The position numbers and the translations under genes are program-made. Source: Streptomyces sp. JJ38 (lineage in GTDB: Bacteria > Actinomycetota > Actinomycetes > Streptomycetales > Streptomycetaceae). From it: a DNA stretch of 64,000 nucleotides. Shown piece by piece: positions 32,834 through 40,834 of the stretch. The notes beneath the pieces are model-generated. The model saw only the letters and a program-made list of their open reading frames with translations. It did not search any database and had not been told where the DNA came from. The stretch is from positions 1 to 64,000 of the forward strand of contig NZ_JABLSI010000007.1 in assembly GCF_019303475.1 (NCBI RefSeq), written 5' to 3'. The number at the start of each line of letters is the position of its first letter. The first letter of the stretch is position 1.

Positions 32834-32839
32834 GATAAT
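32834..32839 (+). promoter_or_regulatory. -10 element (GATAAT) of the tRNA-like gene
   Basis: Close to the TATAAT consensus and 19 nt upstream of the predicted 5' end, a normal distance for a tRNA promoter. The -35 region is weak. Confidence 0.5.
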
Positions 32840-32857
32840 CTTCATCGCGCGCAGCCG

Positions 32858-32945
32858 GCCGAGGTGGCGGAAAGGAAGACGCGCCCGTGTTTCACGGGTG
32901 GACCCGTTCGTGGTCTTTGGGGGTTCGAGTCCCTCACTCGGCACC
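32858..32945 (+). tRNA. Non-canonical class II tRNA-like gene with no usable anticodon loop
   Basis: Acceptor stem GCCGAGG pairs with 32936-32942 (six pairs, last a G-A mismatch). The D arm is leucine-like (GTGGCGGAAAGGAAGACGC: 3-bp stem, 10-nt loop with GG). The variable arm is long (5-bp stem, 7-nt loop, 32900-32916). The T arm is normal (5 bp, loop TTCGAGT). The discriminator is A, followed by encoded CC but no A. The anticodon arm is aberrant: CCCGTG-TTT-CACGGG is a perfect 6-bp hairpin with a 3-nt loop (5-bp stem and 5-nt loop if the last pair opens). Forcing a 7-nt loop shifts the stem and puts G at position 33, where U is universal, with TTT as anticodon. Either way it should not decode normally. 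It lies 63 nt upstream of the oxidase gene and may be processed from the operon transcript. Confidence 0.8.
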
Positions 32946-32969
32946 GTATTCGCGGAGACCGACGAATAC
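32946..32969 (+). promoter_or_regulatory. Hairpin between the tRNA-like gene and the operon
   Basis: GTATTCG and CGAATAC form a 7-bp stem with a 10-nt loop directly after the tRNA-like 3' end. It may be a processing signal or a weak attenuator; no T-run follows. Confidence 0.45.
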
Positions 32970-33008
32970 CTTCAGGCACCTTAACAATCCTTCACACGAG
33001 GGGGATTC

Positions 33009-33689
33009 ATGAGCGCCACCGCATTCACCAGCGACTCGATCGTCACCGAGCTGTCCGACACCGTCGGCAGCGAACTCGAGAACAGTGCGTTCTGGAGTGC
33101 CTTCACCGCCGGTGAGCTCCCGCTGGAGCACGTCAGCAGGGTGTTCCAGCAGTACTACCTCTGGCGCAACACCTTTCACCGCTGGTTCGGGGTGTGCATC
33201 GCCAAGAGCCCGGCGTTCGGGAGCACTTACGACACCGACTACATCCTCCGCGAGCTGAGCGAGCACATCGAGGAGGAGGTCACGGGCGACCACCACGGGC
33301 TGGCCCTGCAGTTCCTCAAGGTGCTCGGTGTGGACAACCCCCAGGCCATCGAGCCGCTGCCCGTCACCACGGCGTACGAGAACCACTTCGCCGAGCTGTA
33401 CCTGGCCCCCGAACGCACCGGTCAGGAATCCCTCGCGGCCCTGGCCGGACGGGAGTTGGTGGCACCCCGGCGCAACCGGCTCACACTGGACGCCTTCCAG
33501 GACCGGTACGGCGTCACCGAGTCGCTGGAGTTCTTCCACCTGCACGAGGAGCTGGAGGTCGAGCACTTCCGCGGGCTGTGGGGCGCGGTGGCGACGCAGT
33601 CCGAGAAGGACCGGAAGCTGGTCGAGGCCGCCAAGGACCAGATCGTCCGGCACGTGCGCTTCTGGGACGACGTACACGCCGCAGTCTGA
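33009..33689 (+). CDS. Heme-oxygenase-like di-iron oxidase (iron-containing redox enzyme family)
   Basis: 226 residues, all helical, with GAGGGGG before the ATG. The metal-binding pattern of heme-oxygenase-like di-iron oxidases (HDOs) is visible: an E-x6-H pair in LSEHIEEEVTGDHHG (E88 or E89 with H95 or H96) and the H-x3-E-x2-H motif H179-E183-H186 in FFHLHEELEVEHF. Family members such as UndA, BesC and SznF cleave C-C bonds, desaturate, or oxidise amines of amino- or fatty-acid substrates. First gene of the operon; ferredoxins encoded two and three genes on could supply electrons. I infer an amino acid, possibly attached to RNA, as substrate. Confidence 0.85.
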   Translation: MSATAFTSDSIVTELSDTVGSELENSAFWSAFTAGELPLEHVSRVFQQYYLWRNTFHRWFGVCIAKSPAFGSTYDTDYILRELSEHIEEEVTGDHHGLALQFLKVLGVDNPQAIEPLPVTTAYENHFAELYLAPERTGQESLAALAGRELVAPRRNRLTLDAFQDRYGVTESLEFFHLHEELEVEHFRGLWGAVATQSEKDRKLVEAAKDQIVRHVRFWDDVHAAV

Positions 33690-33719
33690 CGTCCACGCGA
33701 GCGTAGGAGGAGATGGACC

Positions 33720-35048
33720 GTGTCCGCCCCCACTGTTGGACATCACGCCCCGCCGGCCACCGAAATCGCCCGGCGCCGCTGGCAGGAACTGAGCGAGACC
33801 GAACGCGAAGAGCTCCTCGGAAAACTCCAGGAACAGGTGGTCGTGCCCCGGCCGCTGCAGTTCTTCGTCGGTGAACTGTCCGTCGACAACGACGGAGCGG
33901 TCGAAATGATCGCGGACTGCCGGCGCGCACCGGTGGCCGAATGGACCGACGAGTCGTTGATTCTCGTATCCACGCTGTGGCTCTGGCAGATCAGCAAGGT
34001 CGCGGTGAGCGAACTCAACCAGGCGGACCTGAGTTTCAGTCTGCTACAGGAGTTCTTCCTCACCAAGCGCCGTGGCTACCGGAAGATCCTCGCCGAGCCG
34101 GACCCGGGCCTGGCCCCCGGTGAGACGCTGTTCGACCTGGCCGCCTCGCTGGTGGCACTGCGCAAGCGGATCGAGCGCGACCGCATCCGCTGCATGCGCA
34201 TCAACGGGGCGACGTGGGAACGGCGCGAGTGGTTCCTGCCGAAGGCGGACATCCGGGCGGACGAGCTGCCCGAGGGCCTCCAGCAGCACCTGGAGGCCCG
34301 CACGGGCCACCGGCTGCCGCCGGGGGACGGCCACGTGGAGCGCTTCACCGCCTTCACCGAGCAGGTCATGGACAGCGGGACGAACCCGGCGGAGATCCTG
34401 GTGGCGCTCGCCGAGTACGCCCTGACGCTGCCGGAGCTGGGCGCCGACTACTCCATCATCACCTGTGCCCGCGGCAACAAGCTGGAGACGCCCTACGACA
34501 TCGCGATGAGCGACGTCATGTCGTACACGGCGGTGCGGCAGGACTTCGATCCGGCCTCCCGGGGCGTGCGGCTCAAGCACGACCAGATCATGAACGCCAT
34601 CAGCCAGCGCATGCGCTACAACGTGGTCTGCCGGGTGCGCAACTACAGCCCCGACCCCGCCCAGCGGATCCAGGCACAGGCCTTCCAGCACCCGGACATC
34701 GCGGTGATGGAGGACGCCCACCACAACGGCCACCGGGCCAACGGTGTGCGGTTCGTGACCCGGGCGCCACTCGTCTTCGACGTCGACCTGCCCGGCGGCA
34801 CGCGGCGGCTGAAGGGGCTGGCCGACTTCCGCATCAACCGCGCCACGCACGACGACGACGGCCAGTTCACCCCCAAGGAGCTGGCGATCGTCATCCGGAT
34901 CAGCTGGTGGATGAAGGCCGTGACCGAGGCGACCTGGCGCCGCGGCCTGTGGTTCGACGAGAAGTACTGCGTGAAGCTCGACAGCTACGAGGACAAGGAC
35001 GGCGGCAAGCTCGCGCGCCGCAAGGCGATCCTGGGAGAGGGCCGATGA
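33720..35048 (+). CDS. Unrecognised 442-residue protein of the tRNA-like operon
   Basis: I do not recognise the family. The GTG start has AGGAGGAG upstream. It is soluble, with no signal or membrane segment. The N-terminal half is helical (TLWLWQISKVAVSELNQADL). The middle has TCARGNKLETPYDIAMSD, and a following block has KHDQIMNAISQRMRYNV. The C-terminal third has alternating strands and basic helices (GLADFRINRATHDDDGQF, then RRGLWFDEKYCVKLDSY). Invariant-looking His, Arg and Asp residues suggest an enzyme or an RNA-binding partner. The ATGA overlap with the Rieske gene suggests coordinated synthesis. It could be the enzyme acting with the di-iron oxidase. Confidence 0.8.
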   Translation: MSAPTVGHHAPPATEIARRRWQELSETEREELLGKLQEQVVVPRPLQFFVGELSVDNDGAVEMIADCRRAPVAEWTDESLILVSTLWLWQISKVAVSELNQADLSFSLLQEFFLTKRRGYRKILAEPDPGLAPGETLFDLAASLVALRKRIERDRIRCMRINGATWERREWFLPKADIRADELPEGLQQHLEARTGHRLPPGDGHVERFTAFTEQVMDSGTNPAEILVALAEYALTLPELGADYSIITCARGNKLETPYDIAMSDVMSYTAVRQDFDPASRGVRLKHDQIMNAISQRMRYNVVCRVRNYSPDPAQRIQAQAFQHPDIAVMEDAHHNGHRANGVRFVTRAPLVFDVDLPGGTRRLKGLADFRINRATHDDDGQFTPKELAIVIRISWWMKAVTEATWRRGLWFDEKYCVKLDSYEDKDGGKLARRKAILGEGR

Positions 35049-35443
35049 GCCACCGCACCGAGACGAGGACGGCGGAGGCGCGGGGCGCGGCCCCGGCCGA
35101 GGCGTCCGCCGACGCGCTCACCCTGCCGCTCGCCGACATCCCGGAGTTCACCCCGCACCCGGTGACGATCGGCCGCCGCGCGCTGCTCCTCTTCCGCTAC
35201 GGCGAGCGGGTCTACGCGACCGCGGCGCGCTGCACCCACCAGGGCGTGGAGCTGCTCGGGGGCGAGCTGGAGGGCGCCCTGATGCGCTGCCCGTGGCACG
35301 GGGTGCGGTTCGACGTGCGCACCGGAGCCCGGGTCAACGAGCCCGCCTGCCGCGACCTGCGCACGTTCCGCACCGAGGTGCGTGGCGGTGAGGTCACCGT
35401 GTTCAACGAGGCGATCAGCAGGCCGACGGGAGGTGCGGCATGA
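35045..35443 (+). CDS. Rieske-type [2Fe-2S] ferredoxin
   Basis: 132 residues. The Rieske ligands are CTHQG near residue 63 and CPWHG near residue 82, the spacing of Rieske ferredoxins. An Ala/Glu-rich N-terminal extension of about 30 residues precedes the domain. It overlaps both neighbours by 4 nt (ATGA at each end). It has no oxygenase domain, so it acts as an electron carrier, most likely for the di-iron oxidase. Confidence 0.93.
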   Translation: MSHRTETRTAEARGAAPAEASADALTLPLADIPEFTPHPVTIGRRALLLFRYGERVYATAARCTHQGVELLGGELEGALMRCPWHGVRFDVRTGARVNEPACRDLRTFRTEVRGGEVTVFNEAISRPTGGAA

Positions 35444-35706
35444 CGTACGTCATCACCCAGCCGTGTGAGGGAGTCAAGGACGGGGCCTGCATCGACGTGT
35501 GCCCGGTCGACTGCATCGAGGGCACGCCCGACACCCCGATGCTCTACATCGACCCCGAGGTGTGCGTCGACTGCGCCGCCTGCACGTCCGTGTGCCCGGT
35601 GGACGCCATCTACCCGGACGACGAGGTGCCCGAGGAGTGGGAGCGGTACACGAAGATCAACGCCGACTACTTCGGCCGGGGGGAGGCCGGAGACGATGAC
35701 GAGTAG
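35440..35706 (+). CDS. Bacterial two-cluster ferredoxin (7Fe type)
   Basis: 88 residues starting MTYVITQPCEGVKDGACIDV. The cysteine spacing CEGVKDGACIDVCPVDC followed by CVDCAACTSVCP is that of actinobacterial FdxA ferredoxins with a [3Fe-4S] and a [4Fe-4S] cluster. The acidic tail is normal. Such a ferredoxin is often a stand-alone housekeeping gene; here it is embedded in the operon by ATGA overlap, which argues for a dedicated role with the Rieske protein. Confidence 0.95.
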   Translation: MTYVITQPCEGVKDGACIDVCPVDCIEGTPDTPMLYIDPEVCVDCAACTSVCPVDAIYPDDEVPEEWERYTKINADYFGRGEAGDDDE

Positions 35707-38260
35707 CCCGAAGCCGCCGCGCGTCGGCACGCCACCCGCCGACGCGGCCGGGGCCCCGCAGCTCCGCACGGACTCGCTGGACGACTACGGCCCCATGGTG
35801 GCGCTGGCCGTCCGGCGGCCCGACGTCGTCCCGCTGCCCTACCTGCGGGCGCACCACTCGCCGCTGCCCGACCCGCCGGGCGCGGTCACGATGCACGACT
35901 TCCTGGCCCGGGCGGACGACGAGACGCTCGACCTGTGGCGGCACTTCCAGCGGCTGTGGCACCGCTGGGCTGCGCCGCTGGACTCCTTCCACCCCGTCCG
36001 CTGGTATCTCACCGCCTGTGCGACGGGCCCGCACCGGTCGGTGCACACCACGGTCGACGGCTGGCTCCAGCAGCTCGCCGCGCTGCCGGAGGGGCAGTTG
36101 GAGGCGACGGCCGCGCTCCTGGGCCTGGAGCCGGAGGACGGCGAGCTCGGCGCGGTGCTCGGCTGGGGCGCGCCCGAGTGGTCGCTGCCCGCGATGCTGC
36201 TCGCCGCGCGCACCGGGCGGCCGTTCCGCTGGGTACCCGACGCCGCGCAGGCGCGGCGGGAGGCGGAGCGGTGGCCGGGCACCCTGACGCTGGCCTTCCC
36301 CCACGACGAGATCGGCGTCCAGGACCTGCCCGCGCTCACCCTGTCCCGCTCGTACCACGCGGCCGGCCGGCTGACCGACGGCCTGGAGCTGGCGTCCCGT
36401 CCCGTGGGATTCCTCACCGCCACCTCGCTCCAGGTGCTCAGCTCCGTCACCAGCCGCCGGCTGGCCCTGCCGGGCCCGCTGCCGCCGACCAGCGCCGCCG
36501 TCTTCACCGGCCTGGACGCGGACCCGGACGTGGGCCCGGACAGCTTCCTGCTCAACCGGGAGCGTTCGGCGGCCGGGTATCTGGAGGCCGTGGGCGAGGT
36601 GAGCGCGCTGTTCCTGTCCGGGCACAGCCGCGAGGACCTCTTCCACCTGGGGCCGGACGCGCTGTGCGGCCGTTCCCTCCAGCCCGCGCCGTCCGGTCCC
36701 AAGACCCGGCTGCCCGCGTGTGTGCTCGACGGCGACTGCGTCAAGGGCGGCGAGGTGCTCCCCGCGCACACGCTGTCCGCCCCGGTCGCCTTCTTCAACA
36801 GCTGCAACGTGATGCGGCTGGGCGGGGACGGTGCGTTCGACGAGCACTTCACGCTGCCCTTCACGTACCAGGAGGGTGAGGGCGTGGCGCTCGTGGGCAG
36901 TCGTCGCACCCGGTTCGGCGACGACAACGTGGAACTCGTCCTCGCCGAGCGGCTCGTGCGCACGGGGCGGCCCATGGGCGAGATCGTGCGCACGCTCAAC
37001 AACGCCATTCCGCTGTGGGGCCGCGAGGCGCCGGACTACCTGCTGCTGGGCGACCCGGAGTTCCGGCCCTTCCCGCCGGGCCCGGACGCGGCCGAGGTGG
37101 CCGTGCGCCCCGGTGCCGAGGGCGGGGGCGAGGGCATCGAGGTGGAGTTCTCCGGCGTCGACGCTGAGCTGCTGGAGGTGCTCCTCCCCGACCCGGGCCC
37201 GGCGCCCTCCGTCCGGGTCACCGGGATCACCGCGGCGGACGGCGGGAGCGACGAGGTGGACCTGCGCACGGCGCTGGTGCGGGAGGAGGACGGGGGCGTG
37301 CGCCTCTTCGTCTTCTCCTGGAAGGCGCTGCGGTTGCGGCGGCTGGCGCTGCGCGTCGACCCCGGCCGCCCCCACCGGGAGCTGAGCGACGACGTCGCGC
37401 GGACGCTGGGCAACGCCTCCGCCTACCGGCGGCTGCTGCGCGGCTACCTCGGCGGCTTCGACAACGCCGAGCAGGAGCTGCGGTCGAAGGCCACGGCCCT
37501 GTCGCGGCGGCGGGCCGAGGCCCGGACGGCGCCGCTGGCGCTGCGGGAGGCGGACGCGGCGGCCGACGAGCTGCGCTCGGGCCTCTCGCGGCTCGACGAG
37601 GCCCTGTGCACGCACCTGCTGGACCGGATCGCGGCCGGGGCGTTCGTGTGGCTGGAACAGTGCGAGTCGGCCGACGGGAACTTCCACGTCGCCCGCCACC
37701 TGCCGCCCACCACCTGCCCCTACTGCGCGGCACGGGTGGTGCTGCGCGAGTACCGCAACGACCACCACCCGCAGGCCAGCCGCGAGTTCGCGCTGTGCGC
37801 CAGCTGCGGCAACATCTGGGACGTGCCCGGCGCGGTGTCGCCCCCGGTGGTGCTGGGTGCGGACACCGCCCGTCGGGGCGGCGAGCACCGGCAGGGCGTC
37901 CGGGTGACCAACGACGCGGACGCCCCGCTGTACGGGGCCGTGGGCATGCGGCTCTACCAGGCCGACCAGCACGGGGTGACCGTCACTCCGGGCGTGCGGG
38001 AGGTCGCGGTTCCGCCACGCTCCAGCCGCGAGTTCTGGTTCACGCTGAAGCTCCCCGAGGGCGTTCCGGCCCACATGGAGTTCCTGCGCGGCTTCCTCGT
38101 CTCCAACCTGGACGTGGCCATGTTCCAGCGCAACCTGTGGACCCGGCCGGCGGACGAGGACGCGACGGCGCCGGAGGCGGAAGGCGACTCCGCCGTGCCG
38201 CCGGTGTGGCCGCCCTCCGGGACGGTGGTCAGCAGCGTCGTCCGCGGGCGCGAGCGGTGA
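35696..38260 (+). CDS. Caspase/CHAT-like protein with C-terminal zinc ribbon
   Basis: 854 residues from ATG 35696 (GGAGG upstream), overlapping the ferredoxin stop by 11 nt. Residues about 230-470 look like a clan CD (caspase, CHAT, gingipain) peptidase: the histidine in LFLSGHSREDLF (H310), the cysteine in AFFNSCNVMRLG (C370), and the typical closing motif YLLLGDPEFRPF (about 450). A helical segment follows, then a four-cysteine zinc ribbon (CPYC and CASC, about 674-705) and a beta-sandwich-like end. The catalytic dyad seems intact. A peptidase, acyl-transfer or scaffold role is possible. I know no such protein in a tRNA-dependent pathway. Confidence 0.75.
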   Translation: MTSSPKPPRVGTPPADAAGAPQLRTDSLDDYGPMVALAVRRPDVVPLPYLRAHHSPLPDPPGAVTMHDFLARADDETLDLWRHFQRLWHRWAAPLDSFHPVRWYLTACATGPHRSVHTTVDGWLQQLAALPEGQLEATAALLGLEPEDGELGAVLGWGAPEWSLPAMLLAARTGRPFRWVPDAAQARREAERWPGTLTLAFPHDEIGVQDLPALTLSRSYHAAGRLTDGLELASRPVGFLTATSLQVLSSVTSRRLALPGPLPPTSAAVFTGLDADPDVGPDSFLLNRERSAAGYLEAVGEVSALFLSGHSREDLFHLGPDALCGRSLQPAPSGPKTRLPACVLDGDCVKGGEVLPAHTLSAPVAFFNSCNVMRLGGDGAFDEHFTLPFTYQEGEGVALVGSRRTRFGDDNVELVLAERLVRTGRPMGEIVRTLNNAIPLWGREAPDYLLLGDPEFRPFPPGPDAAEVAVRPGAEGGGEGIEVEFSGVDAELLEVLLPDPGPAPSVRVTGITAADGGSDEVDLRTALVREEDGGVRLFVFSWKALRLRRLALRVDPGRPHRELSDDVARTLGNASAYRRLLRGYLGGFDNAEQELRSKATALSRRRAEARTAPLALREADAAADELRSGLSRLDEALCTHLLDRIAAGAFVWLEQCESADGNFHVARHLPPTTCPYCAARVVLREYRNDHHPQASREFALCASCGNIWDVPGAVSPPVVLGADTARRGGEHRQGVRVTNDADAPLYGAVGMRLYQADQHGVTVTPGVREVAVPPRSSREFWFTLKLPEGVPAHMEFLRGFLVSNLDVAMFQRNLWTRPADEDATAPEAEGDSAVPPVWPPSGTVVSSVVRGRER

Positions 38261-40770
38261 CGGCCCGCGGACGGCGGCGGGTCGTCCCGATGCCCCCGCC
38301 GAACGTCACCGGGACCCTGCACGTGGGTCACGCGCTGACGATGGCGGTGCAGGACGCCCTCGTGCGCTCGCTCCGGCTGGACGGCACCGAGGTGCTGTAC
38401 GCGCCGGGGACGGACCACGCGGGCCTGGGCACCTACGCCGCCGTCCGCAGGGCCACCGGCTTCCGTCCCGAACTCCCCCCGGACGAGCGGGTCCGGGCCT
38501 GGGCCGAGCAGCACCGCGGCCTCATCTCCGGGCAGTTGCGGGAGCTGGGCCTCGGCTGCGACTGGGACGCCGAACTCCACACCCTCGACCCGGACTACCG
38601 CACGCTGGTGGACGGCACCTTCCGGCGGCTGGGCGAGGCCGGGCTGCTCTACCGGCAGGCCCGGATCTCGCCCTGGTGCCCGAGCTGCCGCAGCACGGTG
38701 CCGGACGTCGAGCAGTCGGCCGCCGAGGCCCGGGTGCCGGTGGCGCTGCTGGCCCTGAAGCTGGCGGGGCGTCCGCACGTGCTGGAACTGCCGGCCGTCG
38801 AGGAGCTGTGGGGCGCGGTGGCGGTGGCGGTGCCCACCGGGCACCCGGCCTCCGGCGGCACGGCGGCCCTGCCCACCCTCAGGTGGGAGCTCCCGGCGCT
38901 GGCGGCACCCGTCGAGGCGCCGCGGCTGGTGGTCCCCGCGCTGCGAGAGGCCGACCGGGAGCTGGCGGAGGCCCACGGCCTGCCCTGCCCCGAGCTGCTC
39001 GACGCGGGGGGCCGCTCCCTCGTCGGCACCCCGCCCGAGCCGGACGGGCTGACCGGGCTGGCCGGGCTGTCCCGGGAGGAGCTGCGCGAGGCGACCGTGG
39101 CCCGGTTCCGGCTACGGCGGACCACTCGTCCGGTACGCGTCGTCAGCTGCGGCCTGTGCGGTACGGAGTTGACCACCCGCCGGGGCTACCAGTGGTACCT
39201 GAGACTGCCCGAACTGCTCGGTCCGGTGCGGGAGGCGCTGGACAGCGGCACGCTGCGCATCGGTCCCGCGGCCGTGGAGCGGGAGGCCCGGCACTGGCTG
39301 GACACCGCCCGCGACTGGTGCGTCAGCCGCCAGATCGCCTGGGGGCAGCCGATTCCGGCGCTCGTGTGCGACGCCTGCCCCCGCTGGGCCCCCTCCCCGC
39401 CCGAGGGCGCGGCGCGGGAGGCCACCGGCCGCCCGGACTGCCCGGTATGCCCGGACTGCGGGACGCCGCTGCGCCCGGAGACCGACGTCTTCGACACCTG
39501 GTTCAACTCGGCGCACTGGCCCCTGGCCGTCACCGCCCGGGAGGGCGCCGACCCGGACGGCCGGCCCGTCCCCGCCTCCCTCATGACCTCCGGGCGCGAC
39601 ATCCTGTTCTTCTGGTTCGTGCGGCTGCTGGCCGTCGGCACGTTCGTGCGGGGACGGCCGCCGGTGGAGGAGATCTGGCTGCACGGGCTCGTCCTGGACG
39701 AGCACGGCCGGAAGATGAGCAAGTCCCGGGGCAACGTGCTGACCCTGGCCGACGGGCTCGCCGAACACGGGCGGGACGTGCTGCGCGCCGCGCTGCTGTC
39801 CGCCTGCCGGGAGGCCGAGGACGTGCGGCTGCGGCCCGAGCTGTTCACCGCGCAGGCCGCCGTGCGCTCCGCCGCCGTCGAGCTGGCCGCGCTCGTCGCC
39901 GCCGGGACGGGCGGGCCGGTACCCGGCCCCGGACCGGACCGCGAGCCCGACGCGGTGGAGCACCACTGCCGGCGCGCGGCCCGGCACGCCCGCGCCGAGG
40001 TCCGCCGCCACCTGACCGCACGCCGCTTCGACCGGGCGACGGAGGCCGTCACCCACTTCGCCGCCCATGTCCTGCGCCGCTATCTGCGGCTGCGCTCGAC
40101 GACGGGTGCCGCCGCCGTCACGCGGGCGCTCCTGCTCGACGTCGCCACCGTCTACGAGCCGTTCATGCCCGACGCCGCCGACCGGCTGCGGCGGGCGGCC
40201 GAGTGCCGTCCCGGGGCGGTCTGGGAGGTGGACGCGGCGCTTGCGGACGCCGTGGCCGCCGTCGTCGGCGCGGCGCGCGAGGCCGAACGTCTCCACGGTG
40301 TGACCGGCTACCCCCGGGGCGAGCCCGTCGCCGTCGACGCCGCCGATCCGGCCGTCCGCCGCCTGCTGGGCACGGCGTGGCTCCCGCACCTCGGCGGCGT
40401 CCCGCTGAGCCCTGCCGCGTCCCGGCCCGAGCGGGGCTTCACCGTCCACGTGCCCGGGTTCCGGGACGTGCGGCTGTGGCTGCCCGACGGCGCGGCCCGC
40501 GCGGTGCGGCGCGACGGCCGCCGGCGGCTGCGCCGCCTGATGCAGACGCGCCGCCGCCTGGCCCAGCGGCTCGGCCAGCTCGCCGCCCCGGCGGGCGGGG
40601 ACGAGGCGGGTGCCGGGGCCGCGGTCGCTCGCCAGGAGCTGCGGGCGCGGCTCGCCCGGGCCGAGCAGGACACGCACGAGCTGCGGCTGTTCATGAAGGC
40701 GGCACGGGAGGCGCAGGGCCGCACGTCCCCGCCGGCCTCGCGCCGGCCGGACGCGGCCGCGCGAACCTGA
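38257..40770 (+). CDS. Valyl-tRNA synthetase paralogue lacking proofreading motifs
   Basis: 837 residues; GTG overlaps the previous stop. Class I catalytic motifs are intact: PPPNVTGTLHVGHA (HIGH-type, H22), DTWFNSAHWPL, and KMSKSRGN near residue 486. The helical anticodon-binding-type domain and a C-terminal coiled coil (LRRLMQTRRRLAQRLGQL) are present. The editing domain is degenerate: the position of the TTRPET motif reads as PAVEEL and that of the HDPNDFE motif as READREL. The N-terminus is unusually short, with 11 residues before the PPPNVTG block. Housekeeping ValRS enzymes are longer and edit threonine. I infer a dedicated enzyme that loads valine or a close analogue on the tRNA-like RNA at 32858. 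Confidence 0.9.
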   Translation: MTARGRRRVVPMPPPNVTGTLHVGHALTMAVQDALVRSLRLDGTEVLYAPGTDHAGLGTYAAVRRATGFRPELPPDERVRAWAEQHRGLISGQLRELGLGCDWDAELHTLDPDYRTLVDGTFRRLGEAGLLYRQARISPWCPSCRSTVPDVEQSAAEARVPVALLALKLAGRPHVLELPAVEELWGAVAVAVPTGHPASGGTAALPTLRWELPALAAPVEAPRLVVPALREADRELAEAHGLPCPELLDAGGRSLVGTPPEPDGLTGLAGLSREELREATVARFRLRRTTRPVRVVSCGLCGTELTTRRGYQWYLRLPELLGPVREALDSGTLRIGPAAVEREARHWLDTARDWCVSRQIAWGQPIPALVCDACPRWAPSPPEGAAREATGRPDCPVCPDCGTPLRPETDVFDTWFNSAHWPLAVTAREGADPDGRPVPASLMTSGRDILFFWFVRLLAVGTFVRGRPPVEEIWLHGLVLDEHGRKMSKSRGNVLTLADGLAEHGRDVLRAALLSACREAEDVRLRPELFTAQAAVRSAAVELAALVAAGTGGPVPGPGPDREPDAVEHHCRRAARHARAEVRRHLTARRFDRATEAVTHFAAHVLRRYLRLRSTTGAAAVTRALLLDVATVYEPFMPDAADRLRRAAECRPGAVWEVDAALADAVAAVVGAAREAERLHGVTGYPRGEPVAVDAADPAVRRLLGTAWLPHLGGVPLSPAASRPERGFTVHVPGFRDVRLWLPDGAARAVRRDGRRRLRRLMQTRRRLAQRLGQLAAPAGGDEAGAGAAVARQELRARLARAEQDTHELRLFMKAAREAQGRTSPPASRRPDAAART

Positions 40771-40834
40771 TCACCATGACCCATCCCGCTCCCACCCCTT
40801 CCCACCCCCGTTCAGGAGAGCAAGGTCTACCCCC

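Larger units (their letters stand above)
32292..32857. other. Gene-free stretch before the tRNA-like gene
   Basis: 566 bp without a supported gene. It holds the MITE-like element and the tRNA-like promoter listed separately. The rest is C-rich and shows nothing recognisable. Open frames crossing it lack ribosome binding sites and run through the tRNA-like gene. Confidence 0.5.

Noticed and set aside
32858..32945. Reading the RNA as an ordinary tRNA-Lys(TTT) or a tRNA with anticodon TCA
   Set aside because: TTT needs a shifted stem and G at position 33; TCA cannot be placed at 34-36 with a paired stem. The long variable arm and leucine-like D arm also do not fit Lys.
32858..32945. Selenocysteine tRNA
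   Set aside because: It has a standard 7+5 acceptor/T arrangement and a 3-bp D stem, not the extended acceptor and D stem of tRNA-Sec.
32288..33115. 275-codon plus-strand frame across the intergenic region
   Set aside because: It runs through the MITE-like repeat, the tRNA-like gene and into the oxidase gene, with no ribosome binding site.
38257..40770. Housekeeping valyl-tRNA synthetase
   Set aside because: The lost editing motifs, trimmed N-terminus and operon context argue against it, though the absence of a second ValRS cannot be checked here.
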